Shown here: positions 1 through 8,290 of the stretch, piece by piece
How the letters are laid out: each line of letters starts with the position of its first letter
Position numbering within the stretch: the stretch's first letter is position 1
Origin: Cohnella rhizoplanae
Lineage (GTDB): Bacteria > Bacillota > Bacilli > Paenibacillales > Paenibacillaceae
Direction: 5' to 3'
Length of the DNA: 64,000 nucleotides
Assembly: GCF_948329515.1 (NCBI RefSeq)
Contig: NZ_CAOJCN010000006.1
Span: 62,001 to 126,000 of the forward strand
The notes under the pieces: model-generated
What the model was told of the DNA's origin: nothing
Seen by the model: only the letters and a program-made list of their open reading frames with translations
The model's database searches: none
Translations under genes and position numbers: made by a program

Positions 1-13
1 CAGTCCAGGGATA

Positions 14-41
14 GAGTAAGAGTAGCGATTCATTCTTACTC
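14..41 (+). promoter_or_regulatory. Inverted repeat upstream of catalase
   Basis: GAGTAAGA (14-21) and TCTTACTC (34-41) form a perfect 8-bp inverted repeat with a 12-nt loop, ending 17 nt before the catalase start. It could be an operator or an mRNA hairpin. It does not match the PerR box consensus I know. The promoter itself lies outside the window. Confidence 0.35.
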
Positions 42-58
42 ATAGAGGTGGCCATTCG

Positions 59-1669
59 ATGACGAACAATCCGAATCAAGACCGGGCGCAAGGACAGGAG
101 CAAGGCGCGCGGCAGGACATGACGCTGACCGATCGCCAGGGACATCCGATCACGGACAACCAGAACGTGCGCACGGTCGGGAGCAGGGGACCGACGACGC
201 TGGAGAACTATCATTTTCTGGAGAAAATCACGCACTTCGACCGGGAACGCATACCGGAGCGGGTCGTGCACGCGCGCGGCGCGGGGGCGCACGGCTACTT
301 CGAGGCATACGGCAAGGCCGGAGACGAGCCCGTCTCCAAATACACGCGGGCGAAGCTATTCCAGGAGGCGGGCAAGCGCACGCCGGTATTCGTCCGCTTC
401 TCGACCGTCGTCCACGGCGGTCACTCGCCGGAGACGCTGCGCGACCCGCGCGGCTTCGCGGTCAAGTTCTATACCGAGGACGGCAACTGGGACCTCGTCG
501 GCAACAACCTGAAGATCTTCTTCATCCGCGATCCGCTCAAGTTCCCGGACATGGTGCACGCCTTCAAGCCGGACCCGGTGACGAACGTCAACAATATGGA
601 GCGGATGTTCGACTTCCTGTCGCTCACGCCGGAAGCTACCCACATGGTGACCTTCCTTTTCTCCCCGTGGGGCATCCCGGCTAACTATCGCCAGATGCAG
701 GGCTCGGGCGTCAATACGTACAAGTGGGTCAATCAGGAAGGCGTCGGCGTGCTCGTGAAGTACCATTGGGAGCCGCTGAACCTGCCGATCCGCAACTTGA
801 CGCAGGACGACGCGAACAAGATCGTCGGCATGAATTACAGCCATGCGACGCAGGACCTGTACGAAGCGATCGAGAAGGGCGAATACCCGGAGTGGGAGCT
901 GCGCGTGCAGATTCTGAGCGACGACGAGCATCCCGAGCTCGACTTCGATCCGCTCGATCCGACCAAGCTGTGGCCGGACGACGTGGCGCCGATGCTGCCC
1001 GTGGGCAAGATGGTGCTCGACCGCAATCCGGCGAACTACTTCGCGGAGGTAGAGCAGGCGGCGTTCGGTACGGGCGTGCTCGTGGACGGCCTCGACTTCT
1101 CGGACGACAAGCTGCTGCAGGGGCGGACATTCTCTTATTCGGACACGCAGCGTCACCGCGTCGGGACGAACTACTTGCAGCTGCCGATCAACGCGCCCAA
1201 GACGCACACCGCGACGAACCAGCGGGACGGGCAGATGGCCTATAACGTCGACGCCGCCCCGGGCCAGAGCCCGCACGTCAACTACGAGCCGTCGTCGCTC
1301 GGGGGATTGAAGGAAGCGCGGAAGCCGGGCAAGGATCATGAACCGCAGTATAATGCGCGTCTCGTGCGCCAGAAGCTCGACCGGCCGAACGACTTCAAGC
1401 AGGCAGGCGACACGTATCGCGCATTCGAGGACTGGGAGCGCGACGAGCTGATCGCCAACCTGGTGGCTAATCTGAGCATCTGCAAGGCGGACATCCGGGA
1501 GCGGATGATCGGCTACTTCACGCAGGCGGACGCGGATTACGGCCGGCGCGTGTGCGAAGGGCTGGAGGCGAAGGGGATCGCGGGCGATCCTGCCCACACC
1601 GGCTCGGCTCGGGCGGACGCGGGCGTCGAGGAAGCCAAAAAGCTGGGCGGGGATACGGACGGGTATTGA
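59..1669 (+). CDS. katA: Monofunctional haem catalase
   Basis: Breaks hydrogen peroxide down to water and oxygen in the cytoplasm. At 536 residues it is a typical small-subunit catalase plus a hydrophilic Gln/Arg-rich N-terminal extension of about 35 residues. The distal haem His71 lies in [12 protein letters not shown], the distal Asn149 in [13 protein letters not shown], and the proximal motif [12 protein letters not shown] supplies Arg356 and the haem ligand Tyr360. All key residues are present, so the enzyme should be active. The start ATG follows AGAGGTGG with good spacing. It is a single gene closed by a terminator at 1700-1737. The symbol follows the vegetative Bacillus enzyme; the exact paralogue cannot be decided from sequence. 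Confidence 0.96.
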   Translation: MTNNPNQDRAQGQEQGARQDMTLTDRQGHPITDNQNVRTVGSRGPTTLENYHFLEKITHFDRERIPERVVHARGAGAHGYFEAYGKAGDEPVSKYTRAKLFQEAGKRTPVFVRFSTVVHGGHSPETLRDPRGFAVKFYTEDGNWDLVGNNLKIFFIRDPLKFPDMVHAFKPDPVTNVNNMERMFDFLSLTPEATHMVTFLFSPWGIPANYRQMQGSGVNTYKWVNQEGVGVLVKYHWEPLNLPIRNLTQDDANKIVGMNYSHATQDLYEAIEKGEYPEWELRVQILSDDEHPELDFDPLDPTKLWPDDVAPMLPVGKMVLDRNPANYFAEVEQAAFGTGVLVDGLDFSDDKLLQGRTFSYSDTQRHRVGTNYLQLPINAPKTHTATNQRDGQMAYNVDAAPGQSPHVNYEPSSLGGLKEARKPGKDHEPQYNARLVRQKLDRPNDFKQAGDTYRAFEDWERDELIANLVANLSICKADIRERMIGYFTQADADYGRRVCEGLEAKGIAGDPAHTGSARADAGVEEAKKLGGDTDGY

Positions 1670-1699
1670 GGATTCATGCGGTCTGATGCACAGGGAAGC

Positions 1700-1737
1700 A
1701 GTCCGGCAACCGGCTTCGGCCGGGGCCGGACTTTTTG
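1700..1737 (+). terminator. Rho-independent terminator of catalase gene
   Basis: AGTCCGGC (1700-1707) pairs perfectly with GCCGGACT (1725-1732). An inner CCGGC-TTCG-GCCGG hairpin sits in the loop, and a T tract follows. Confidence 0.85.
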
Positions 1738-1756
1738 TCGCCCTCCAAACCCGTGG

Positions 1757-1786
1757 TTGCCACCTCCCGCGGGCTTGTGCTATTAT
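1757..1786 (+). promoter_or_regulatory. Candidate sigma-A promoter for secG
   Basis: TTGCCA (1757-1762) and TATTAT (1781-1786) are separated by 18 bp. The -10 is preceded by TGC, an extended -10 element. It lies between the catalase terminator and secG. Confidence 0.6.
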
Positions 1787-1850
1787 GAAACTAACGTTTT
1801 GTGCCTATTGAACCGTTTTCAGTGTTCCGGCATTACGGGGGGTGGAAGCA

Positions 1851-2087
1851 GTGGAAATCGCTTTGAAAATTGTACTCGTCATTTTCTCGCTCGGACTGAT
1901 CGGCACGGTATTGTTGCAGCGCGGCAAGAGCGCGGGCCTGTCGGGCGCCATCTCCGGCGGCGCGGAGCATCTGTTCGGTAAGCAGAAGGCACGAGGACTG
2001 GATCTGTTCCTTCAAAGGATGACGATCGTTCTGGCAGTCGGATTCTTCGTTCTGTCCTTGGTCGTTGCTTACGTCGTGAAGGCGTAA
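1851..2087 (+). CDS. secG: Preprotein translocase subunit SecG
   Basis: Small membrane subunit of the SecYEG channel that assists protein export. The 78-residue product has two hydrophobic helices (about residues 3-21 and 54-76). They flank the conserved [19 protein letters not shown] loop and the [11 protein letters not shown] segment typical of SecG. The GTG at 1851 is preferred because GGGGGGTGG lies 5-8 nt upstream; an in-frame GTG at 1842 overlaps that ribosome binding site. The gene has its own candidate promoter and terminator and sits just before rnr. The order secG-rnr-smpB-ssrA is common in Firmicutes, although here pyrB is interposed. Confidence 0.95.
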   Translation: MEIALKIVLVIFSLGLIGTVLLQRGKSAGLSGAISGGAEHLFGKQKARGLDLFLQRMTIVLAVGFFVLSLVVAYVVKA

Positions 2088-2102
2088 TTCTAACGTCGTT
2101 CA

Positions 2103-2132
2103 AGCGGGAAGCAGGGGCTTCCCGCTTTTTTT
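2103..2132 (+). terminator. Rho-independent terminator of secG
   Basis: AGCGGGAAGC and GCTTCCCGCT form a perfect 10-bp stem with loop AGGG, followed by seven T residues. Confidence 0.92.
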
Positions 2133-2281
2133 GTATGACGAATCGGCATGGTGCATTTTGCCAAGCGCCCTGCCCGCATTCAGGTTGCATCCGGCACCGT
2201 AGCGATTATTTGGTTCGGGACAACTTGCTGCGCTCCGATTGGCTCACCGCTAAATCGTGTATACTATTGGAAGATGAGGTG

Positions 2282-5200
2282 ATGCCAGTGCCATCGTGGA
2301 GCGAGCAGGAGTTGCTCGAGATGATGAAGAATTCAGACTACAAGCCGCTCACTTACAAGGAGCTCGAAGAGCGCTTCGAGATCACGGACGCCGGGGAATT
2401 CAAGGCATTCCTACGTCTGCTGACGGAGATGGAAGAAGCGGGGAAAATCATGCGTTCCCGCGCGCAGCGCTACGGCCTTCCCGAACAGATGAATCTGCTG
2501 CGGGGCCGGATACAGGCGCACGCGAAGGGTTTCGCCTTTCTGCTGCCCGAGCAGGAGGGGCATCCCGATCTCTACGTTAACGCGAACGATCTTAAGGGCG
2601 CGATGAACGGGGATATCGTCCTCGCCCGCATCACGTCCAAGAATCACGACGGCAGCCGCATGGAAGGCGAAGTCGTCAAGATCGTCAGCCGCGCCGTAAC
2701 GCAGGTCGTCGGCCTGTTCGAGCATCACGAGAGCTACGGCCTCGTGCTCCCGGACGACAAGCGGATCAACAAGGAAATCTACGTCCGCCCGGTGAACTTC
2801 AAGGGAGCGGTCACGGGCCAGAAGGTCGTGGCGGATATCGTCCACTATCCGGAGGGCAAGGCGGCCGCCGAGGGCGAGATCGTCGAGGTGCTCGGGCACA
2901 AGGACGACCCGGGCGTCGACATTCTCAGCATTATCCGCAAGCACGGGCTGCCGGAGAAGTTCCCCGACGATGTGAACGCCGAGGCCGAAGCCGCGCCTGA
3001 CGCGATCACCGAAGAGGAGATCGCCGCCCAAGGCCGGCGCGACCTGCGGGGCAAGACGATCGTGACGATCGACAGCGAGGACGCCAAGGACCTGGACGAC
3101 GCGGTGAACGTGGAGCGGCTGCCGAACGGCAACTTCCTGCTCGGCGTGCACATCGCGGACGTCAGCTACTACGTGAAGGACAAGTCCCGGCTGGACGAGG
3201 AAGCTTACAACCGCGGCTGCAGCGTCTACCTGGTCGACCGCGTCATTCCGATGCTGCCGCACCGTCTGTCGAACGGCATCTGCTCGCTGAATCCCAAGGT
3301 GGACCGCCTGACGATGTCCTGCGAGATGGAGTTCGAGGCCGGCACGATGAAGCGCGTGCGCCACGACGTATTCACCAGCGTGATCAAGACGACCGAGCGC
3401 ATGAGCTACAACAGCGTCCGCAAGATCCTCGTCGACGAGGATCCCGAGCAGATGGAGCGGTACGCGCCGCTCGTCGAGACGTTCCGCACGATGCGCGAGC
3501 TGGCGCTGGCCCTGCGGGACAGCCGGATGCGCCGCGGCGCGATCGACTTCGACTTCGAGGAGTCCAAGGTCATCGTGGACGAGGAAGGCAAGCCGGTCGA
3601 CATCGTGAAGCGCGAGCGGTCGATCGCGGAGCAGATTATCGAAGAGTTTATGCTGGCGGCGAACGAGACGGTGGCGGAGCATTTCCACTGGCTGAAGGTG
3701 CCGTTCCTGTACCGGATTCACGAGGATCCGGACAGCGAGAGGCTGCTCACGTTCGTGCAGTTCGCCTCGAATCTCGGCTATACCGTGCGCGGCAAGGGCA
3801 ACTCCGTGCATCCGCGCGCGCTGCAGGATCTGCTGGAGCAGATCCGCGATACCAAGGAAGAGAACGTCATCAGCACGATGATGCTGCGTTCGATGAAGCA
3901 GGCCAAGTACGACTCGCAGAGCCTCGGACACTTCGGGCTTGCGGCCGAATTTTATACGCACTTCACTTCCCCGATCCGTCGTTATCCGGACCTGGTCATT
4001 CATCGCGTCATGCGCGAGGTGCTGGAGAACGGAGGCGCGCTGCCGGAAGAGCGCCTGGAGCAATGGGCGATCCGCATGCCGGACATCGCGCAGCAGTCTT
4101 CGGAGCGCGAGCGGGTGGCTGTCGACGCGGAGCGCGACACGAGCAAGCTGAAGAAGGCCGAATTCATGCTGGACAAGATCGGCGAGGAATACGACGGCAT
4201 CATCAGCGGCGTGACGGGCTTCGGCATGTTCGTCGTGCTGGACAATACGGTAGAGGGTCTGATCCGTCTCGGCGAGATGGGCGACGACTACTACCACTTC
4301 GACGAGCGCCAGATGGCGCTGCTCGGCGAGCGCACGAGCAAGGTGTACCGATTGGGAGACGAAGTGCGGATTAGAGTGGGACGGGTGAACATGGACGATT
4401 ATAACATCGACTTCGAAGTGGTTGGCATGAAGCCGCGCAGCGAGAGCAGAGGCGGCGGAGCCGGCCAGCGCGGCAATGGGGGGAACGGCGGCGCCGGCGG
4501 GATCGCGGGCGCGCGCAAGGGCAAGAAACGCCGCGGCGGCGGGGAAGCGCCGGCGGCGGAAGGCAACCGCGGCGGACGTCGCGGCGGCGCGCGCGGTGAT
4601 AGCGGCGCCGGGAACGTGGCGCCGCCTTACGTGGCCGCCGGCGCGCAGCCGGGCGGCAAGCGCGGTCGCGGCGGGCGCGCAGGCGACGTAGCCAGCGACG
4701 AGCGCGACGAGTCGCCGATGCTGAGCGAGCTCGGCGACTTCGAGCAATCGGCGGTACAGCTGCCGCGTCCGCAGCGGCGCGGCGCGGGGCTGGCGAGCGA
4801 GGAGCAGATCGGCTTGGGCAGCGATGCAGGAGTCCCTCCGCGGCACGAACCGGACGCCGCGGCGGTTGAGATCAACCGCGATTCGCCGGACTACGTGCCG
4901 GCGCCGACGCCGAAGAGCAAGCGCGGTCCGAAGCTGGACATGTGGGGCCTCCCGTTCACGACGCGGAAGTACGTGAACGATGACGACGAGGAACGCTTCT
5001 ACGGCGAGAAGAGCCAGCTGCGCCGCGAACGCAGCGCGATGGGCCACGGCCGGAGCGGCGGCAATCGCTCGGGCGGCGGCAGACCGGGCGCAGGCGGTCC
5101 TGGCGGCCGCGGCGGCCGCTTCGGCGGCAAGCCGGGGCCGGGCGGTCGCCCGCAGGCCGGCAGCGGCCAAGGGCAAGGCGGCGGGCAGCCGTCCGGCGAT

Positions 5201-5368
5201 GCCGGACGCAGCGCGCGCGCCAAGGCCGCGGCGCAGACGGCGGCGGCATCCGCGGGCAAGAGCGCGCCGGAGGGCGCGAAGCCCGAAGGCGCAGCCAAGC
5301 CGCGCCGCCGGCGCAAGCCGAAGGCGCCGGGCGCCAAGCCGACGACGCCTTCACCGGAACAACCATAA
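2282..5368 (+). CDS. rnr: Ribonuclease R with a long RG/A-rich C-terminal tail
   Basis: Processive 3'-5' exoribonuclease that degrades structured RNA, including mRNAs released by trans-translation. Order of domains: an N-terminal winged helix (about residues 5-60), cold-shock/OB domains, the RNB catalytic domain with the acidic cluster in TIDSEDAKDLDDAV, then an S1 domain (about 635-715) ending near DDYNIDFEVVGMKP. About 310 further residues, rich in Gly, Arg and Ala, follow from residue ~718. Bacillus RNase R is about 780 residues in total, so this tail is unusually long; a conserved-looking island (SPDYVPAPTPKSKRGPKLDM) sits inside it. The start is ATG 2282, or GTG 2288, which has better spacing to GAGGTG. 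Upstream in-frame codons lack a ribosome site. A TATACT -10 lies at 2260. Confidence 0.95.
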   Translation: MPVPSWSEQELLEMMKNSDYKPLTYKELEERFEITDAGEFKAFLRLLTEMEEAGKIMRSRAQRYGLPEQMNLLRGRIQAHAKGFAFLLPEQEGHPDLYVNANDLKGAMNGDIVLARITSKNHDGSRMEGEVVKIVSRAVTQVVGLFEHHESYGLVLPDDKRINKEIYVRPVNFKGAVTGQKVVADIVHYPEGKAAAEGEIVEVLGHKDDPGVDILSIIRKHGLPEKFPDDVNAEAEAAPDAITEEEIAAQGRRDLRGKTIVTIDSEDAKDLDDAVNVERLPNGNFLLGVHIADVSYYVKDKSRLDEEAYNRGCSVYLVDRVIPMLPHRLSNGICSLNPKVDRLTMSCEMEFEAGTMKRVRHDVFTSVIKTTERMSYNSVRKILVDEDPEQMERYAPLVETFRTMRELALALRDSRMRRGAIDFDFEESKVIVDEEGKPVDIVKRERSIAEQIIEEFMLAANETVAEHFHWLKVPFLYRIHEDPDSERLLTFVQFASNLGYTVRGKGNSVHPRALQDLLEQIRDTKEENVISTMMLRSMKQAKYDSQSLGHFGLAAEFYTHFTSPIRRYPDLVIHRVMREVLENGGALPEERLEQWAIRMPDIAQQSSERERVAVDAERDTSKLKKAEFMLDKIGEEYDGIISGVTGFGMFVVLDNTVEGLIRLGEMGDDYYHFDERQMALLGERTSKVYRLGDEVRIRVGRVNMDDYNIDFEVVGMKPRSESRGGGAGQRGNGGNGGAGGIAGARKGKKRRGGGEAPAAEGNRGGRRGGARGDSGAGNVAPPYVAAGAQPGGKRGRGGRAGDVASDERDESPMLSELGDFEQSAVQLPRPQRRGAGLASEEQIGLGSDAGVPPRHEPDAAAVEINRDSPDYVPAPTPKSKRGPKLDMWGLPFTTRKYVNDDDEERFYGEKSQLRRERSAMGHGRSGGNRSGGGRPGAGGPGGRGGRFGGKPGPGGRPQAGSGQGQGGGQPSGDAGRSARAKAAAQTAAASAGKSAPEGAKPEGAAKPRRRRKPKAPGAKPTTPSPEQP

Positions 5369-5378
5369 TCGTAAGAGG

Positions 5379-5404
5379 CCTTCCGCGCTGCGGAAGGTCT
5401 TTTT
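5379..5404 (+). terminator. Rho-independent terminator of rnr
   Basis: CCTTCCGC and GCGGAAGG form an 8-bp stem with a 3-nt loop, followed by TCTTTTT. Confidence 0.88.
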
Positions 5405-5410
5405 CATACG

Positions 5411-5754
5411 TGCCCCCGTCCCGAGCTGCCGGTCCGCCAACCAACGAGTAACCACCGAAAGTACCTCCCCGCACTGAACCGGCAAGCCAGCTCGTCGATA
5501 TGCTTCCCAACGACAGCACATTTCTAGCTGGGCCGAGGAGCCAGCCGATGTGCTTTCTATTGACAGCACTTGCAGCTCTGAGTCGGTGAGTCACCACTAA
5601 GTGCTTCCCATCGACAGCACTTGCAGCTCTGAGTCGGTGAGCCAAACCGAAGTGCTTCCCACTGACAGTACATTCCTACGATTGACCGGCAGACCAGCCG
5701 ATGTGCACTCCGATCGACAGCTCTGGCTGCTCTGAATCGGCGAGCGCTCCACGG
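5411..5754. repeat. Degenerate 51-bp tandem repeat array
   Basis: Units begin at 5501, 5551, 5602, 5653 and 5704, a period of 50-51 bp. Each opens with TGCTTCCCA-like sequence followed by CGACAGCAC, and ends GAGTCGGTGAGCCA-like. The units at 5551 and 5602 are nearly identical over CAGCACTTGCAGCTCTGAG. More diverged copies appear to extend back to 5411 (one is shortened to 39 bp). There is no spacer/repeat alternation, so it is not CRISPR. It fills the gap between rnr and pyrB; I see no gene in it. Confidence 0.8.
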
Positions 5755-5903
5755 CCGATCTTCGTGCTGGCGATGGCGCGTCTATTTTCAACTTTTCCCG
5801 CCATAAATCCGCAAATCCCATTAGACAATCCCGAGGCAATCCGCTAGGATAGATCATGGTGAACATGGACGCGAGGCTGCGTCGACGGGGAGGACACGGA
5901 GCG

Positions 5904-6839
5904 ATGGGTGTGCGGGACAAGCTGTATCATGTGTTGGGCGCCAAGCAATTCTCGCGGAGCGAGCTCGAGGAGCTGTTCGCGGCGTCGAAGGCGATGGAAG
6001 ATGTCGTGCGGGCCGGGGGGGACCGGCGGCATGCGGGCCGGATCATGACGACGCTGTTCTTCGAGGCGAGCACGCGGACGCGATTGTCGTTCGAGTCCGC
6101 GATGAACCGGCTCGGGGGGAGCGTCATTGGGACCGAGAACGCGGCGCAGTTCTCGTCGGCGATCAAGGGCGAGACGCTCGAGGATACCATCCGCATCATC
6201 AGCGGCTATAGCGACGTCATCGTGATGCGGCACACGGAGATCGGCGCGGCGAAGCGGGCGGCGTCGGTAGCTGGCGTGCCAGTACTGAACGCGGGCGACG
6301 GAGCGGGCGAGCACCCGACGCAGGCGCTGCTCGACGCTTATACGATTCAGAAGGAACGCGGCAGCCTGGACGGCCTGCGCATCGCGATGGTCGGCGACCT
6401 CGCCTACGGGCGGACCGTCCACTCGCTGAGCTACATTTTAGCCAACTTCAAGAACGTCATGATCTACTACATCTCGCCGGAAAACGCGCCGATCCCGCCT
6501 TCGGTCAAGCATTATATGGACGAAAAAGGCGTGCGCTACGAGGAGACGACGGATCTGAACGCGGTAGCCGGTTCGGTCGACGTGCTCTATCAGACGCGAA
6601 TCCAAAAGGAAAGGTTCCCGTCTCCCGAGGAATACGAGAAAGCGGCCGGGCAGTATATCGTCGACGCCGCGCTGATGGACCGTATGCGACCCGACGCGAT
6701 CGTGCTACATCCGCTGCCCCGTGCAGGGGAGATTGCCGAAGAGGTCGACGCAGATCCGAGAGCGGCATACTTCCGTCAGGCTCAGAATGGACTATACATC
6801 CGGATGGCGCTGATCGACAGGGCGCTGCAAGCGAACTAA
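5904..6839 (+). CDS. pyrB: Aspartate carbamoyltransferase catalytic chain
   Basis: Condenses carbamoyl phosphate with aspartate to carbamoyl aspartate, the committed step of pyrimidine synthesis, in the cytoplasm. The carbamoyl-phosphate site STRTRLSFESAMNRLGG, the MRHTEIGAA segment, LNAGDGAGEHPTQALLDAY and the C-terminal HPLPRAGEIAEEVDADPRA are all present. The C-terminal pattern resembles the E. coli-type PyrB, whose regulatory chain PyrI is not seen here. ATG 5904 is preferred because GGGGAGG lies 9 nt upstream; the extra 16 residues from ATG 5856 are basic and unlike the family. The gene stands alone between rnr and smpB, not in a pyr operon, and may be a second copy. A terminator follows. 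Confidence 0.9.
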   Translation: MGVRDKLYHVLGAKQFSRSELEELFAASKAMEDVVRAGGDRRHAGRIMTTLFFEASTRTRLSFESAMNRLGGSVIGTENAAQFSSAIKGETLEDTIRIISGYSDVIVMRHTEIGAAKRAASVAGVPVLNAGDGAGEHPTQALLDAYTIQKERGSLDGLRIAMVGDLAYGRTVHSLSYILANFKNVMIYYISPENAPIPPSVKHYMDEKGVRYEETTDLNAVAGSVDVLYQTRIQKERFPSPEEYEKAAGQYIVDAALMDRMRPDAIVLHPLPRAGEIAEEVDADPRAAYFRQAQNGLYIRMALIDRALQAN

Positions 6840-6847
6840 CACAGAGG

Positions 6848-6881
6848 CAGCGACCGGAGGCGTTCTCCGGCGTTGCTTTTT
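6848..6881 (+). terminator. Terminator of pyrB
   Basis: Imperfect GC-rich hairpin (GCAGCGACCGGAG with CTCCGGCGTTGC, including G-U pairs) followed by TTTTTA. Confidence 0.7.
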
Positions 6882-6994
6882 AGATTGCAGCGAACTGAAG
6901 CGTGCCGAGAGGGTCCGTTATCCTATGACGGAAATAGGGTACTTTATGGTTGGCCTGCTTGTCTGCGTTACGCATCCGTTCTTTGACGGCACAG

Positions 6995-7024
6995 TTGTGA
7001 GCGATTGGAATCGCATGTTATAAT
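6995..7024 (+). promoter_or_regulatory. Candidate sigma-A promoter for smpB
   Basis: TTGTGA (6995-7000) and a perfect TATAAT (7019-7024) are separated by 18 bp. The -10 ends 40 nt before the smpB start. Confidence 0.65.
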
Positions 7025-7064
7025 GAGAGTCCGATTGCAGGGGAATTCCAAGAGGTGAAGCAGC

Positions 7065-7550
7065 ATGGTGAAGAGCAAGGACCAGTTCGACAAGCCGCTC
7101 GCGCAGAACAGGAAGGCTTCGCATGATTACTTCATCGAGGATACCTTTGAAGCGGGCATGGTGCTGACGGGCACGGAGATCAAGTCGCTACGCGGCGGCC
7201 GCGCCAATATGGGCGACGCATTCGCGACTATAAGGAACGGCGAGATTTTCCTGCACAACATGCATATCAGTCCGTTCGAGCAGGGCAATCGGCACAATCC
7301 GACCGATCCGACGCGCACGCGCAAGCTGCTCATGCACAAGGCCCAGATCCGCAAGCTCATCGGCGCATCCAAGCAGGAGGGCTACACCATCGTGCCGCTG
7401 AAGGTGTACACCCGCAATGGGTACGCCAAGTGCCTTCTCGGCCTCGGCCGAGGCAAGAAGAACTACGACAAACGCGAATCCGCCGCCAAAAAGGACGCGG
7501 AGCGCGATATCCAGCGGGCATTGCGGGAGAAGCAAAAGGTCGCGAGATAA
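7065..7550 (+). CDS. smpB: SsrA-binding protein SmpB
   Basis: Binds tmRNA and delivers it to stalled ribosomes, taking the place of a codon-anticodon stem. The 161-residue length is typical. N-terminal [33 protein letters not shown] sequence, the [12 protein letters not shown] segment, and the basic C-terminal tail ([18 protein letters not shown]) that enters the decoding path are all present. The ribosome site AAGAGGTGAAGC precedes the ATG. It lies just upstream of ssrA, its RNA partner, and near rnr, which degrades the rescued mRNAs. Confidence 0.97.
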   Translation: MVKSKDQFDKPLAQNRKASHDYFIEDTFEAGMVLTGTEIKSLRGGRANMGDAFATIRNGEIFLHNMHISPFEQGNRHNPTDPTRTRKLLMHKAQIRKLIGASKQEGYTIVPLKVYTRNGYAKCLLGLGRGKKNYDKRESAAKKDAERDIQRALREKQKVAR

Positions 7551-7827
7551 TCTGCGCAGCGCTTAGCGTTAGCGGTTAATCGTACGATACGTTAAGCTCC
7601 GTTTCGTTAATCGGCCGCATCAGGCAGTCATCGCCATCCATCCCAGTATTGCCGTGCGGTAATTGGCGGCGGGGTGTGCTATACTATAGAAGTTCCACCG
7701 ATGCGATTCGTTTTATGCACCATGTTCGTACTTGCCGGTCTCGCTGCAACGGGGAGATTGGCGCCTGAAGATCCGTTCGCTCGGCCGACCATCATGGGTC
7801 CGCCGCGAAGGCTTCGTTTCTTATTTA
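7551..7827 (+). promoter_or_regulatory. ssrA leader with candidate -10 TATACT
   Basis: The region between smpB and ssrA. TATACT (7680-7685) is a plausible -10, but I see no good -35. If used, it would give a leader of about 135 nt trimmed at 7828 by RNase P. A 60-codon reading frame here runs into the tmRNA and is not believed. Confidence 0.4.
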
Positions 7828-8191
7828 GGGGCCGTTTATGGATTCGACGGGGGTAGTTCGGACATGAGTAGCGGGTAGTAGGGCTGCGGCTGCTTCACCA
7901 ACGCGGAAGCCAATTAACTGGCAAACAACAACCAACCTACGCTGTAGCAGCCTAAGAAACTGCTCACGTGCTCCTACCTTCCATCGCCCATGTGGCGGGA
8001 TAGGGGCTCAACTTTAGTGGGATACGCTGTTTAGTCTCCGCCTGGGGCTAGCAGAAGAAGACAATCAGGCTGACCCGAAGGGAATCCGGTGACAGGGAGT
8101 CTCTAGGGTGACATCAAATCTGTCACTACACCCGTAGAAGCTTATGTTGCGTTATCTTCGGACAGGGGTTCGACTCCCCTCGGCTCCACCA
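7828..8191 (+). ncRNA. ssrA: tmRNA (transfer-messenger RNA)
   Basis: Rescues stalled ribosomes and tags the nascent peptide for proteolysis. The 5' end GGGGCCG (7828-7834) pairs with CGGCTCC just before ACCA at the 3' end (8181-8191), with one G-U pair. GATTCGAC near the 5' end and GGGGTTCGACTCCCC in the T arm (8165-8179) are hallmark tmRNA segments. The tag frame starts at GGC 7920 and ends at TAA 7953-7955, giving (A)GKQQPTYAVAA, of the Bacillus (A)GK...ALAA type. Length is 364 nt. The prophage is inserted exactly at its 3' end, which remains intact. Confidence 0.96.
8170..8191 (+). other. attL: prophage left attachment core
   Basis: 22 bp starting TCGACTCCCC and ending GGCTCCACCA, the 3' T-arm and acceptor end of tmRNA. 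An identical copy lies at 50505-50526. The sequence on the right is phage DNA ending at the integrase gene. Confidence 0.9.
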
Positions 8192-8195
8192 AAGT

Positions 8196-8218
8196 ACAGA
8201 AAAATGCTTCTGTTTTTT
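8196..8218 (+). terminator. Phage-supplied replacement terminator for ssrA
   Basis: ACAGAA (8196-8201) pairs with TTCTGT (8208-8213) and is followed by TTTTT, starting 5 nt after the tmRNA CCA. The chromosome's own ssrA terminator was displaced to 50531. Confidence 0.6.
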
Positions 8219-8244
8219 GGTGGGTCCGAGAATCCGGACAAAGA

Positions 8245-8290
8245 AATCCCCGCGTTGGCCGTCACTGGCTGGCGCGGGGATTCTTCGTTT
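8245..8290 (-). terminator. Terminator of the leftward integrase gene
   Basis: AATCCCCGCG (8245-8254) and CGCGGGGATT (8273-8282) form a perfect 10-bp stem. On the minus strand it is followed by TTTCTTTG. It is probably bidirectional between ssrA and the integrase. Confidence 0.75.

Noticed and set aside
356..5176. Long leftward frames opposite catalase and RNase R (413 and 921 codons)
   Set aside because: High GC keeps the opposite strand open. They lack ribosome sites and family motifs and mirror strongly identified genes.
5411..5754. CRISPR array
   Set aside because: Units are contiguous and degenerate, without constant repeats and unique spacers, and there are no cas genes.
7674..7856. 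60-codon frame in the ssrA leader
   Set aside because: Runs into the tmRNA structure and has no ribosome site.
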